From NCBI GenBank assembly GCA_002694685.1, contig NZMW01000004.1:678632-742631 (forward strand): a DNA stretch of 64,000 nucleotides, written 5' to 3'. Below the pieces are notes generated by a model. It was not told where the DNA came from. It saw nothing but the letters and a program-made list of their open reading frames with translations, and did no database searches. Position numbers and translations under genes: made by a program. The DNA comes from Balneola sp. GTDB taxonomy: Bacteria > Bacteroidota > Rhodothermia > Balneolales > Balneolaceae. Positions 41,990-51,179 of this stretch are shown here, in pieces (position 1 is the first letter of the stretch; every line of letters begins with the position of its first letter).

Positions 41990-43351
41990 ATGAAGACCAT
42001 CAATCCCGCAAACGGTAAACTCATCAAAGACTATAAAGAAATGGGCTTTGGTGAGGTTGATCAAATTATTCAGAAAGCAAATCAGGCTCAGATACTTTGG
42101 AAACAGAAAAGTTTCGAGCAACGAGCTGCCTACCTAAATCGAATTGCTGATTTGTTGAAAGATCAGAAAGAAGAACTTGGTCGATTAATGGCCGAGGAAA
42201 TGGGGAAGCCTCTGCAGCAGGGAATAGGCGAAGCTGAGAAATGTGCTTGGGTTTGTGAGTACTATGCTGAACATGCCGAGGAATTTTTGTCGGATGAAGC
42301 AGTAGAAACAGATGCCTCAAAAAGCTATGTGACATTCAATCCATTAGGAGTAGTTCTGGCAATTATGCCGTGGAACTTCCCATTTTGGCAACTCTTTCGT
42401 TTTGCAGCACCCGCATTGATGGCCGGTAACGGTGCCATCCTCAAACATTCTGAAAACACGACGGGCTGCGCGCTTAAGATTGAAGAAATTATCCATGAAG
42501 CCGGTGTCCCAGAGGACCTATTTCGAACTATCATCCGTGATAAATCAGAGATGAAAGAAGTAGTTCAGCATGAAGGGATTGCCGCGGTAACCCTGACCGG
42601 AAGTACTAAAGCTGGGAAAGCAGTTGCGTCACAAGCCGGTGAGGCGTTGAAGAAAACAGTGTTAGAACTTGGTGGGAGTGACCCCTCAATCATTCTCAAA
42701 GATGCAGACATCAAAGCAAGCGCAGAAACTTGTGTGAATTCTCGTCTCTTAAACAGCGGACAAAGCTGTATTGCAGCAAAAAGATTTGTGGTCGTTGAAG
42801 ATGTTTATGATGAATTCGTTGAGGAGTTTACTTCCTTAATGAAATCACGGAAAGTAGGCGACCCTTTTGATGAGGATACTGATTTGGGGCCGATGGCACG
42901 AACAGACCTCCGAGACCAACTTCATGAACAAGTTCAAAAGAGCGTAGAAAAAGGGGCTTCACTTTTATTGGGTGGAGAAAAACCAGATGGAGATGGCGCC
43001 TATTATCCGGTTTCGATTCTTGCTGATGTTCAACCCGGAATGCCAGCCTACTCGGAAGAATTATTTGGTCCGGTGGCAAGTATCATAAAAGTGCGGGATG
43101 AAAATGAAGCAATCAGAGTGGCCAACGACACAAATTATGGATTGGGAGCTTCAGTGTATTCGCAAGATGTAGCACATGCCGAGGAAATAGCAGCTACTAA
43201 ATTGGAAGCCGGATGCTGCTTTGTAAATGACTTTGTTAAATCAGATCCACGTCTTCCTTTTGGTGGAATTAAACACTCTGGTTATGGCAGGGAATTGGGA
43301 CTTTATGGTATTCATGAGTTTGTTAATACCAAAACGGTTTATATAAAATAA
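41990..43351 (+). CDS. NAD(P)-dependent succinate-semialdehyde dehydrogenase-like aldehyde dehydrogenase
   Basis: A 453-residue aldehyde dehydrogenase of the YneI/GabD-like class when read from ATG 41990. The catalytic Cys is C260 in NSGQSCIAAKRF, the general base Glu is in LELGGSDPSI, and MPWNFPFWQLFRFAAPAL contributes the active-site Asn. The longer frame to 41894 adds 32 basic residues absent from the family, so I prefer 41990 although no Shine-Dalgarno is present. Next to the class III aminotransferase on the same strand, which suggests amine-to-acid catabolism such as GABA to succinate. Confidence 0.88.
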   Translation: MKTINPANGKLIKDYKEMGFGEVDQIIQKANQAQILWKQKSFEQRAAYLNRIADLLKDQKEELGRLMAEEMGKPLQQGIGEAEKCAWVCEYYAEHAEEFLSDEAVETDASKSYVTFNPLGVVLAIMPWNFPFWQLFRFAAPALMAGNGAILKHSENTTGCALKIEEIIHEAGVPEDLFRTIIRDKSEMKEVVQHEGIAAVTLTGSTKAGKAVASQAGEALKKTVLELGGSDPSIILKDADIKASAETCVNSRLLNSGQSCIAAKRFVVVEDVYDEFVEEFTSLMKSRKVGDPFDEDTDLGPMARTDLRDQLHEQVQKSVEKGASLLLGGEKPDGDGAYYPVSILADVQPGMPAYSEELFGPVASIIKVRDENEAIRVANDTNYGLGASVYSQDVAHAEEIAATKLEAGCCFVNDFVKSDPRLPFGGIKHSGYGRELGLYGIHEFVNTKTVYIK

Positions 43352-43352
43352 T

Positions 43353-43406
43353 AGTTGAGGGGTTGTAAATAGATAAAGCCAAACATTGGGTTAACAACTC
43401 TCAACT
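43353..43406. repeat. Word-built inverted repeat after the aldehyde dehydrogenase gene
   Basis: AGTTGAGGGGTTGT (43353-43366) pairs with ACAACTCTCAACT (43394-43406) apart from one bulge. The same words (GTTGAG, CTCAAC) also occur at 37535-37549 at the end of another gene. No T run follows, so it is not a classic terminator. Confidence 0.65.
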
Positions 43407-43449
43407 TTCACATGAACTGCTTATCTTGAAACGAATTAAATAAGGAACT

Positions 43450-45162
43450 GTGCAGATACGACTTCAACAAATAAATCCTACAATTGGGGATTTGACCGGT
43501 AACAAAGAGCTCATCCTTCAGGCTATTTCACAAGCTGAGGGTGATGGAATTGATTTATTACTTCTCCCCGAGTTAGTGACCTCAGGATATCCGCCTATGG
43601 ATTTATTGGAGCGGCAGGTATTTCTGGATTTGATGTATAAAGTGAACCGGGAAATCATTCAATCCACAAACAATACAACGGTCATATTTGGCTCTATCAC
43701 GGAGAACCTGACCGGGAAGGGTAGAAAGAGCTTTAATTCGGCAATTGTTGCTCAGAAAGGGGAAGAAGTCACGCGGGTTCACAAAGCACTGCTCCCAACT
43801 TATGACGTTTTTGACGATCTCCGATATTTTGAGCCTGGTAAAGAATTTGAGCCGGTGATGATCGACGGTTTTCCGTTTGGTATCACGGTCTGCGAAGATA
43901 TTTGGTACAATGATAATGACATCCAGTACCATATTTATGATGTGAATCCTGCGGAAGTCTTAGCTAAGAAAGGAGCCAAAGCTATCATTAATATTTCAGC
44001 ATCTCCTTTTAATAAGGACAAGCCGGTTACCCGAAAGAATATGTTGAGGAATCATGCTGAGCAACTTGGTATTCCTTTATTCTATGTGAATCAGGTTGGA
44101 GCCCAAACTGAACTGATTTTTGATGGTGATTCTCTGGCTTTTAACGGAAAGGGGGAGATGAAGGCACGCTCAAAACGCTTTGAGCCCGATGCTGTAGATA
44201 TAGAATTTGATAAAGACACCGGCACCGTTGAATCGATTTCTGAAGTAGAAGCTAACTTTGAAACACCTTCCAAAGAGCAGGTTATGTTTGAAGGATTGGT
44301 GCTTGGAGTGAAAGACTATCTTAAAAAGTCGAAAGCAGCCGAAAAAGTGATTCTTGGTTTAAGTGGAGGTATAGATTCTGCACTGGTGTGTACGATTGCA
44401 AAAGAAGCGCTTGGTGCTGAAAATGTAAAAGCCGTGACGATGCCTTCAGCTTTTTCCTCAGAAGGGAGTGTTTCCGATTCTGAAAAACTGGCCAACAATT
44501 TGGGGGTTGAGCTCCTTGAAATCCCGATTAAAAACATTTACGAAGAATATCTTAATGCTTTGGCTCCCATTTTTGAAGGCACAGAATTCAATGTTGCCGA
44601 GGAAAACCTTCAAAGTCGCTCACGCGGTGATATACTCATGGCGATAGCCAACAAGTTTGGTTATATGCTGCTGAATACAGGAAATAAATCAGAGATGGCG
44701 GTGGGCTATTGCACACTTTACGGTGATATGGCAGGTGGTTTGTCTGTGATTTCTGATGTGTATAAAACAGAAGTGTATAATATCTGCCGATGGCTGAATG
44801 AAGAATATTATGGCCAGGAAGTGATTCCCGAAGCCATTCTCACAAAACCCCCAAGCGCTGAATTACGGCCTGATCAAAAAGATTCAGATTCTTTGCCAGA
44901 CTACGGAACTTTAGATACCATTTTGGAATACTACCTGGAAGAACAGCGATCAAGAGAACAAATCATCAGCAGCGGTATAGACGAACAGATCGTAGATCGT
45001 ACACTTCGTTTAGTAGATCTGAACGAACATAAGCGGTTTCAAGCTCCTCCTGGACTTAAAGTTTCCGCTAAAGCATTTGGAACCGGCCGCAGATGGCCAC
45101 TTGCACAGCAATGGACGGGTAAAGAAAAGCAAATGCTTGAGTCCGAAAAAATTGAAAAATAA
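43450..45162 (+). CDS. nadE: Glutamine-dependent NAD+ synthetase
   Basis: Makes NAD+ from deamido-NAD using ammonia released from glutamine. The N-terminal glutaminase (nitrilase) domain has the full triad E41 (LLPELVTSG), K112 (VHKALLPTYDVFD) and C148 (ITVCEDIWY). The synthetase domain begins with the ATP pyrophosphatase loop LSGGIDS (304-310) and contains NTGNKSEMAVGYCTLYGDM and LTKPPSAELRPDQKD. Length 570 residues. The start is GTG with AGGA directly upstream. Monocistronic; contrasts with the nitrilase at 30738, where the Lys is lost. Confidence 0.96.
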   Translation: MQIRLQQINPTIGDLTGNKELILQAISQAEGDGIDLLLLPELVTSGYPPMDLLERQVFLDLMYKVNREIIQSTNNTTVIFGSITENLTGKGRKSFNSAIVAQKGEEVTRVHKALLPTYDVFDDLRYFEPGKEFEPVMIDGFPFGITVCEDIWYNDNDIQYHIYDVNPAEVLAKKGAKAIINISASPFNKDKPVTRKNMLRNHAEQLGIPLFYVNQVGAQTELIFDGDSLAFNGKGEMKARSKRFEPDAVDIEFDKDTGTVESISEVEANFETPSKEQVMFEGLVLGVKDYLKKSKAAEKVILGLSGGIDSALVCTIAKEALGAENVKAVTMPSAFSSEGSVSDSEKLANNLGVELLEIPIKNIYEEYLNALAPIFEGTEFNVAEENLQSRSRGDILMAIANKFGYMLLNTGNKSEMAVGYCTLYGDMAGGLSVISDVYKTEVYNICRWLNEEYYGQEVIPEAILTKPPSAELRPDQKDSDSLPDYGTLDTILEYYLEEQRSREQIISSGIDEQIVDRTLRLVDLNEHKRFQAPPGLKVSAKAFGTGRRWPLAQQWTGKEKQMLESEKIEK

Positions 45163-45271
45163 GGGCGCTAATTAAGCATCTTTACCGTTGGTGTAGCTGT
45201 GTGTTCAACTCTCCCAATTCAATACAATAATTAGTACTTTACCCTAATAAAATTTAAATCATCTTTAATAC

Positions 45272-47284
45272 ATGCTTACTAAGTTACGAATTACGGCTAT
45301 AGCCTTCATCTGTTGTATGTTTTTAGCTCCGGGCATTTCTGCTCAGGATACGACTGCAACCCTCCAGTTAAAAGACATGCCATTACGGCTTTTAGATTAT
45401 AGAAGCCCCATGCAGGGCATTAAAGATGGAGAAGGTGTAACAGAGCAACCTGCCATGCAGGAACTGGATAACTTCCAGAAAGATATCATGAGCCGGATTT
45501 CTGATATATATCGAATCCATATCAAGGCCATGGATGCTCAGGTAAGTAATGATCCATTGGAAGCTGAGGCTCAAATCAATGATGCACTTGCAGCCACACA
45601 GGGTTTATTAGACGACTATCCTGAAATAAGAGGAGACCGGCGCTTTACAGAATTGTATCGCTCAGTGATTTCCGAATACCGCCAATTTTATGGAATAACC
45701 GAAGTTGGCAATGAGCCAGAAGGTGAAATCTTTGCCATTCAGGAAGAATTGTTTTCAGAAGATGACAGCTGGATGAAGGAAGAATATGATTTTCCGGATG
45801 ATTTAGCTCTCAACAAAACGGATGTGCCTCTTATTCAGAATGATAAAGTAAATCGCCACCTTGTTTATTATACACTCCGCCGGCCTGAAGTGATGGAGAC
45901 GTGGCTACAGAGAGCAGTAAAGTATCAGCCAATGATGCGCAAGATATTCAGAGAAGAAGGCGCTCCGGAAGAACTTACTTATTTGGCGTTTATTGAAAGT
46001 GGACTCAACCCTACGGCTCAAAGTTGGGCAGCCGCTGTTGGAATGTGGCAATTTATCCGTGCAACAGGCTCTGTGTATGGTCTGGAAGTAAATTGGTGGG
46101 TTGATGAACGTCGTGACCCGGAAAAAGCAACCCGTGCTGCTGCTCGTCACTTAAGAGATTTATATAATATTTGGGGTGACTGGCATCTTGCAATGGCCAA
46201 CTACAATATTAGTCCACGCGGATTAAAACGTGCGATCAATCGTGCCGGTGGAGTTGAAGACTACTGGGCTGCTTATCCTTATTTGCCTCGTGAGACAAGA
46301 GGTTATGTGCCCGGATTTATAGCGACAACCATGATTGGTATGAATCCTGAAGAGTTTGGCTTTCAAAAAACATATGAAGGTGAGCCTTACTCTTATAGAG
46401 TTGTTGAAGTTGACGGTTTGATGGAGCTTACAGAACTAGCTGCTGCCGCAGGAATCTCAACAAATGAACTGAAGGACTACAACCCTGAACTGCTTAGATG
46501 GGCAACACCTCCGGGTGGTAAATATCCTTTAAAACTTCCTGTTTCTACCGATAGAGAAGAGTTTTTAGCTAATTATCAGGAAATCCCTAAAGAAAGCCGA
46601 AGTCAAAATATCACTATGCATACGGTGAGTAGTGGAGAGTCATTGGGACTGATTGCCCGTAAATATGGAACAACTGTTGCCGGACTTTATGGCTCAAATG
46701 AAAATCTTTCGAGCACTATTTATCCGGGACAGAAAATAGTCGTTCCTCTTCCTCAAGGCAGTGTTTCAGAAATTTCAGCAAACCGCCCTACGAATCAGCA
46801 ACAAAGTGTGACATCCAGAACCTCATCTTCTTCATCAAAAGTGAGTGCTCCTGCAAATTCTACACCGGTTACCTATAATGTTAAAACCGGGGATACTGTA
46901 GGTCATATTGCAGAATGGTTTGACGTGAGAGCTTGGAATATCCGCACATGGAATGGTATAGGTAATACAATCCGTGTAGGACAGTCATTAACTGTTCATG
47001 TACCTAAAACCCGTGAAAGTCACTATAAAAAAGTGAATGAGATGAGCTATTCTGAGAAGCAGTCTATTGAAAGAAAACAACGCCAGGGCGAGAATATCTT
47101 TATTGCTTCAGCTAACACTTCCACAGATGGCGATAACTACACAACCTACACTGTTCGTCAGAATGATACATTGAGCGAGATCGCTGAGAGTTTTGGAGTT
47201 GGCCTTAGTGAATTGAGAAGTCTGAATAACATCTCTGGAAACAGAATTTTTGTAGGACAAACCCTGCGCATTTCAAGTAACTAA
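45272..47284 (+). CDS. mltD: MltD-like lytic murein transglycosylase with LysM repeats
   Basis: A 670-residue exported wall-cleaving enzyme. Signal peptide (1-25, GISAQ); a helical domain (about 60-215); the SLT domain with catalytic E242 in AFIESGLNP, then AVGMWQFIRATG and MANYNISPRGLKRAI; and three LysM domains near the C-terminus (HTVSSGESLGLIARKYG, YNVKTGDTVGHIAEWFD, YTVRQNDTLSEIAESFG) that bind peptidoglycan. A fourth, decayed LysM may lie before them (LTELAAAAGISTNELKDYN). It opens the plus-strand envelope block, with the protease gene 7 bp downstream. Confidence 0.93.
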   Translation: MLTKLRITAIAFICCMFLAPGISAQDTTATLQLKDMPLRLLDYRSPMQGIKDGEGVTEQPAMQELDNFQKDIMSRISDIYRIHIKAMDAQVSNDPLEAEAQINDALAATQGLLDDYPEIRGDRRFTELYRSVISEYRQFYGITEVGNEPEGEIFAIQEELFSEDDSWMKEEYDFPDDLALNKTDVPLIQNDKVNRHLVYYTLRRPEVMETWLQRAVKYQPMMRKIFREEGAPEELTYLAFIESGLNPTAQSWAAAVGMWQFIRATGSVYGLEVNWWVDERRDPEKATRAAARHLRDLYNIWGDWHLAMANYNISPRGLKRAINRAGGVEDYWAAYPYLPRETRGYVPGFIATTMIGMNPEEFGFQKTYEGEPYSYRVVEVDGLMELTELAAAAGISTNELKDYNPELLRWATPPGGKYPLKLPVSTDREEFLANYQEIPKESRSQNITMHTVSSGESLGLIARKYGTTVAGLYGSNENLSSTIYPGQKIVVPLPQGSVSEISANRPTNQQQSVTSRTSSSSSKVSAPANSTPVTYNVKTGDTVGHIAEWFDVRAWNIRTWNGIGNTIRVGQSLTVHVPKTRESHYKKVNEMSYSEKQSIERKQRQGENIFIASANTSTDGDNYTTYTVRQNDTLSEIAESFGVGLSELRSLNNISGNRIFVGQTLRISSN

Positions 47285-47291
47285 TTTACTT

Positions 47292-48935
47292 ATGATCAAG
47301 AAAGGGAAATATAAAGCAGTATTTGCATTAGCAATCGTGGTACTGGCTTCCGCAGGGATAGCCGCTCAACAGTCTGATATCTATTTCCTGATCAAAAAAA
47401 ATTTCAGCATTTTCAGTAAAGGCTACGAAAATGTAGCCCTTGAATATGTTGATGAAGTCGACCCCGAAGTGCTTATGCGAAATGGGATCGATGCTATGCT
47501 AGAGACGTTAGATCCTTATACGGTGCTTTTCAATGAGGCACAGAATGAGCAAGCTGAGATTATGTCTCGTGGAAATTATGCCGGGATTGGTATCCAAGCC
47601 GGTTATCGTGATGGGGAAGTCGTTGTGATTGCACCTACAGAAGGCGGGCCGGCCGAGCAGGTTGGAATTCGAGCCGGAGATGTAATTGTAGCTGTAGATG
47701 GAGTCTCAACAGAAAGATTACAGCCGGAAGAAGTGAATGCTTTAACCAGCGGAGAAGTAGGGAGTGAAGTTACGGTGTCGATTGAGCGATTTGGTTTAGA
47801 TCAAACGCTTGATTTTACTCTTGAACGCCGTCGAATTGAAGTGTCTAATATCTCTTACTCAGGTTGGATTGGAGAGGAAGATAATACCGGTTATATCCGC
47901 TTGTCTCAGTTTGGCACCAATTCGGCTGAAGAAATTCGCCAGGCAATGATTGAACTAATGGCAGATCAGGATTTAAATGGTCTGGTCATTGATGTCCGTG
48001 ATAATCCGGGAGGAATCCTTCAGGAAGCTGTTGGTATTCTTGATAAATTTATAGAACCCGGAATTACAGCAGTAGATATTAGAGGGAGAGTAGCAGAATA
48101 TAATCAGAACTTTACGACCCGCGAACCGGTGATGTTCAATAAACCGGTTGTGGTGTTGATTAACGAGGGAAGTGCCAGTGCATCCGAAGTATTAGCCGGG
48201 ACGCTGCAGGATTTAGACCGTGGCTTGATTGTAGGACAACAAAGCTTCGGAAAAGGATTAGTTCAGGTTGTAAAGCCGTTACCTTACAACACTTCTCTTA
48301 AGATAACAGTAGCCCGATATTACATTCCTAGCGGCAGGAGTATTCAGTCGGTTCAGTACACTCATCAGGGGCGGAATTCTGTAATTATGGATGCCGATTC
48401 ATCCAAAAGGGAATTTAAAACAAGAAATGGACGAACTGTTTATGAAGGCCGGGGAATTGAGCCTGATGTGGTGTCACAAAACGAAAAGATGAGTATTCTT
48501 GAAGTTGCTCTTCTGCGGGAAGGGATGTACTTCGACTTTGCAACTGAATATGAAGCAACGCATTCCGCTTTTGATTATAACGAGCTTCCCGACGAGGTTT
48601 ACCAAGAATTCAGAGCATATTTAGAGGAGCAAGGATTCAGCTATACTACAGATTCTGAGAAATTACTGGCAGACCTTAGCCAAAAACTACAGGAAGTAGA
48701 AAGTGCAACTCCACAGCTCGAAGGTTTGCAGTCAGCGATTACCCAGGAAAAGGAAGCGCAGTTTACAGAAGACGAATCCAATATTCGCCGGACATTGTAC
48801 CTGGAGTTAGTTTCTCGGTATGAGGGTCAGTCGGGAAGAGTTAGGGCTGGATTAAGAACGGATCCAGACGTATTAAAGGCTCTTGAATTTATTTCAAATG
48901 AAGAAGAGTTAGTTAATTTGCTCTCAGGAAATTAG
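47292..48935 (+). CDS. S41 C-terminal processing protease (CtpA/Prc type)
   Basis: A 547-residue periplasmic protease. It has a signal peptide (1-25), a PDZ domain (about 90-180, GIGIQAGYRDGEVVVIAP and GIRAGDVIVAVDG) and the S41 core with the Ser motif EGSASASEVLAGTLQD and the Lys in SFGKGLVQVV. The tail (about 400-547) is helical and charged. Such proteases cut the C-terminal ends of envelope proteins and control murein hydrolases, which fits the transglycosylase gene 7 bp upstream. The PHP gene starts 3 bp after its stop. Confidence 0.93.
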   Translation: MIKKGKYKAVFALAIVVLASAGIAAQQSDIYFLIKKNFSIFSKGYENVALEYVDEVDPEVLMRNGIDAMLETLDPYTVLFNEAQNEQAEIMSRGNYAGIGIQAGYRDGEVVVIAPTEGGPAEQVGIRAGDVIVAVDGVSTERLQPEEVNALTSGEVGSEVTVSIERFGLDQTLDFTLERRRIEVSNISYSGWIGEEDNTGYIRLSQFGTNSAEEIRQAMIELMADQDLNGLVIDVRDNPGGILQEAVGILDKFIEPGITAVDIRGRVAEYNQNFTTREPVMFNKPVVVLINEGSASASEVLAGTLQDLDRGLIVGQQSFGKGLVQVVKPLPYNTSLKITVARYYIPSGRSIQSVQYTHQGRNSVIMDADSSKREFKTRNGRTVYEGRGIEPDVVSQNEKMSILEVALLREGMYFDFATEYEATHSAFDYNELPDEVYQEFRAYLEEQGFSYTTDSEKLLADLSQKLQEVESATPQLEGLQSAITQEKEAQFTEDESNIRRTLYLELVSRYEGQSGRVRAGLRTDPDVLKALEFISNEEELVNLLSGN

Positions 48936-48938
48936 AGG

Positions 48939-49790
48939 ATGCCTTCCAAAGCTGATCTACATATTCATACCACTTGCTCTGATGGTCGACTTTCACCTAT
49001 TGAGGCTGTACAGATGGCGAAGGATAAAAACCTTGTCAGCCTTTCCATAACTGATCACGATACTTATAAGGCTTATTTTGAAGCTATTCATAAAGCCAAA
49101 GAGTTAGATATTGAACTCATTCCGGGAGTAGAAATAACTTCTACCCTTGGTGATGATGAGGTTCATATACTGGCTTATTATTTTGATCCGGAGACCAATT
49201 ATCTGGAAGATTTTTTAAAGCAGCAGAAAACGGCTCGTAAAAACCGTATCAAAGGTATTATTGAAACGGTAAATAAATCCGGTTTGGATGTGGATTATGA
49301 TGAGGTTTGGGCTGAAGCTAACGGAGCAAATATTGGAAGACCTCATTTAGCGCGAGTGCTTACGCAAAAAGGATATGTTAGCAGTCCCAAAGAAGCTTTT
49401 ATTCGATATTTGAGTAATCAAAAGTTAGGATCTATTGAAAATACATATCCAGACTATCGTGAGGTGATTGAAATCATCAAAAACGTTGGAGGAGCAAGTG
49501 TAGTGGCTCATCCGGGAAGATTATATAACTCCGAACAAATTCAGGCTTTTGTAGATGCCGGAATCGACGGGATTGAATGCATACATCCGAGTCACAATTT
49601 CAAACTGCAGAAGAAATACACTGAATTTTGCGAAAAGAACAGCTTATTGATGACTGGAGGAAGCGATACTCACGAAGGTACAGGAGCCAGTTACACACAT
49701 ATGGGCGTGGTGACTATTGCTTATAAGCATATTGATAAAATGAAAAGGATGACTGAACAAAGAAAAAACATCATAGAAATTAAAAACTGA
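48939..49790 (+). CDS. PHP-domain phosphoesterase (TrpH/RNase AM-like)
   Basis: A 283-residue metal-dependent phosphatase. The PHP motifs are DLHIHTTCSDG near the N-terminus, SITDHDT, PGVEIT, VVAHPGRL and MTGGSDTHEG, together giving the trinuclear metal site. The closest known members hydrolyse 3',5'-nucleoside bisphosphates or trim RNA 5' ends (YciV/TrpH); the exact substrate is an inference. No signal peptide, so it is cytoplasmic and likely rides in the envelope operon; the lumazine synthase gene starts 1 bp after the stop. Confidence 0.88.
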   Translation: MPSKADLHIHTTCSDGRLSPIEAVQMAKDKNLVSLSITDHDTYKAYFEAIHKAKELDIELIPGVEITSTLGDDEVHILAYYFDPETNYLEDFLKQQKTARKNRIKGIIETVNKSGLDVDYDEVWAEANGANIGRPHLARVLTQKGYVSSPKEAFIRYLSNQKLGSIENTYPDYREVIEIIKNVGGASVVAHPGRLYNSEQIQAFVDAGIDGIECIHPSHNFKLQKKYTEFCEKNSLLMTGGSDTHEGTGASYTHMGVVTIAYKHIDKMKRMTEQRKNIIEIKN

Positions 49791-49791
49791 T

Positions 49792-50262
49792 ATGGCTGTA
49801 GAATTTATTGAAGGTGATACAAATCCGGATAATGTAAAGGTTGGAATCGTGGTTTCCCGATGGAACTCAATGATTACCGACAAAATGCTGGACGGCGCAC
49901 TGAAGGCTTTAAAAGGAAATGGCGTTTCTGATGAGGATATTACCGTTGTGAAATGTCCCGGTTCGTATGAAATTCCACTGGCTGTCCAAAAGGTACTCGA
50001 ACACCGGGAAGTGGATGGGGTTATTGCGCTTGGAGTTGTAATACGAGGAGGAACTCCTCACTTTGAATACGTTTGCGACGCTGTAAACCGCGGAATCACG
50101 GATTTAATTTTAAAACATAATAAACCGGTGGCTTTTGGAGTTCTTACAACCGATGACGTGAAACAAGCCCTGGAACGTGCAGGGGAGAAGGGAAACAAAG
50201 GCGGCGAGGCTGCTTTGGCTCTTCTTGAAATGATTTCATTGGAACAGAAACTGACTTCATGA
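49792..50262 (+). CDS. ribH: 6,7-dimethyl-8-ribityllumazine synthase
   Basis: The penultimate enzyme of riboflavin synthesis, joining the ribityl-aminouracil and the butanone phosphate. The 156-residue length is normal. VVSRWNSMITDKMLDGALKAL, CPGSYEIPLAVQ, ALGVVIRGGTPHFEYV (with the catalytic His) and FGVLTTDDVKQALERAG are all intact. The enzyme forms icosahedral or pentameric shells. It is the only rib gene here, so the pathway is dispersed. It begins one base after the PHP stop. Confidence 0.96.
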   Translation: MAVEFIEGDTNPDNVKVGIVVSRWNSMITDKMLDGALKALKGNGVSDEDITVVKCPGSYEIPLAVQKVLEHREVDGVIALGVVIRGGTPHFEYVCDAVNRGITDLILKHNKPVAFGVLTTDDVKQALERAGEKGNKGGEAALALLEMISLEQKLTS

Positions 50263-50335
50263 CTGAATTATTTACCTTGATAAAGGACAAGCAAAGCTCT
50301 AATTTTCAAAGCTTCAAAATCAGCCCAAAAATCAC

Positions 50336-51163
50336 TTGAAAGAGCTTACTTTAACAAACACCGTACAAACCGAAGAAGACAAGGAGAATCAGGAAACCCT
50401 GCAAAATTCCGGGGAAATCCCTCTTCATATAGCCATTATTATGGACGGCAATGGTCGCTGGGCCAAAAGCAAAGGCAGTATTCGTCTTCATGGGCATAAA
50501 GTAGGTGTTGATTCAGTTCGTGATATCACGGAATCTTGTGCTCAGCTTGGTGTGAAGTATCTAACTTTGTATGCGTTTTCAACTGAAAACTGGGGACGTC
50601 CATCTGCGGAAGTGCAAGGATTGATGAGATTGCTGGTTTCTTCCCTCCGAAAAGAAGCAGAGAATTTAAATAAGAATGATATTCGTCTTGCTACAATAGG
50701 ACAGATGGATCGTTTTCCTAAAGCTTGCAAAAACGAACTTCAGGAAGCCATAGAGCTCACCAAAGATAACAATAGACTTGAACTCTGCCTGGCATTAAGC
50801 TATTCAGGGCGATGGGATATTACAGAAGGTGTAAAGAAGATTGCCCGACATGTTAAAGAAGGCCGCCTGGACCCAGAGCTAATCAACGACCAAATGATTA
50901 GCGATCATTTATCCACGGCAGATGTACCTGATCCTGATTTGATTATCCGAACAAGTGGTGAATATAGAATCAGTAATTTCTTGCTATGGCAGTTAGCATA
51001 CTCAGAACTTTACATTACAAAAACATACTGGCCAGACTTCAGAAGAGATGAACTATACGAAGCAATTCGTTCTTACCAGCAAAGAGACCGTAGATTTGGA
51101 AAAATTCCATCTTCTAAAGACGAAAACTCTCTTTCATCTCGTTTAGTAAACAAAAAATCATAA
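50336..51163 (+). CDS. uppS: Undecaprenyl diphosphate synthase (isoprenyl transferase)
   Basis: A cis-prenyltransferase that makes the C55 lipid carrier for peptidoglycan and O-antigen. The catalytic Asp is D37 in IIMDGNGRWAK; YLTLYAFSTENWGRP, DLIIRTSGEYRISNFLLWQLAYSE and TYWPDF are signature motifs. At 275 residues it carries an N-terminal extension of about 25 polar residues if the TTG at 50336 is used; no other good start fits before the core. It lies before bamA in the envelope block, as in many bacteria. Confidence 0.94.
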   Translation: MKELTLTNTVQTEEDKENQETLQNSGEIPLHIAIIMDGNGRWAKSKGSIRLHGHKVGVDSVRDITESCAQLGVKYLTLYAFSTENWGRPSAEVQGLMRLLVSSLRKEAENLNKNDIRLATIGQMDRFPKACKNELQEAIELTKDNNRLELCLALSYSGRWDITEGVKKIARHVKEGRLDPELINDQMISDHLSTADVPDPDLIIRTSGEYRISNFLLWQLAYSELYITKTYWPDFRRDELYEAIRSYQQRDRRFGKIPSSKDENSLSSRLVNKKS

Positions 51164-51179
51164 GCATTAACCAAAAGGC

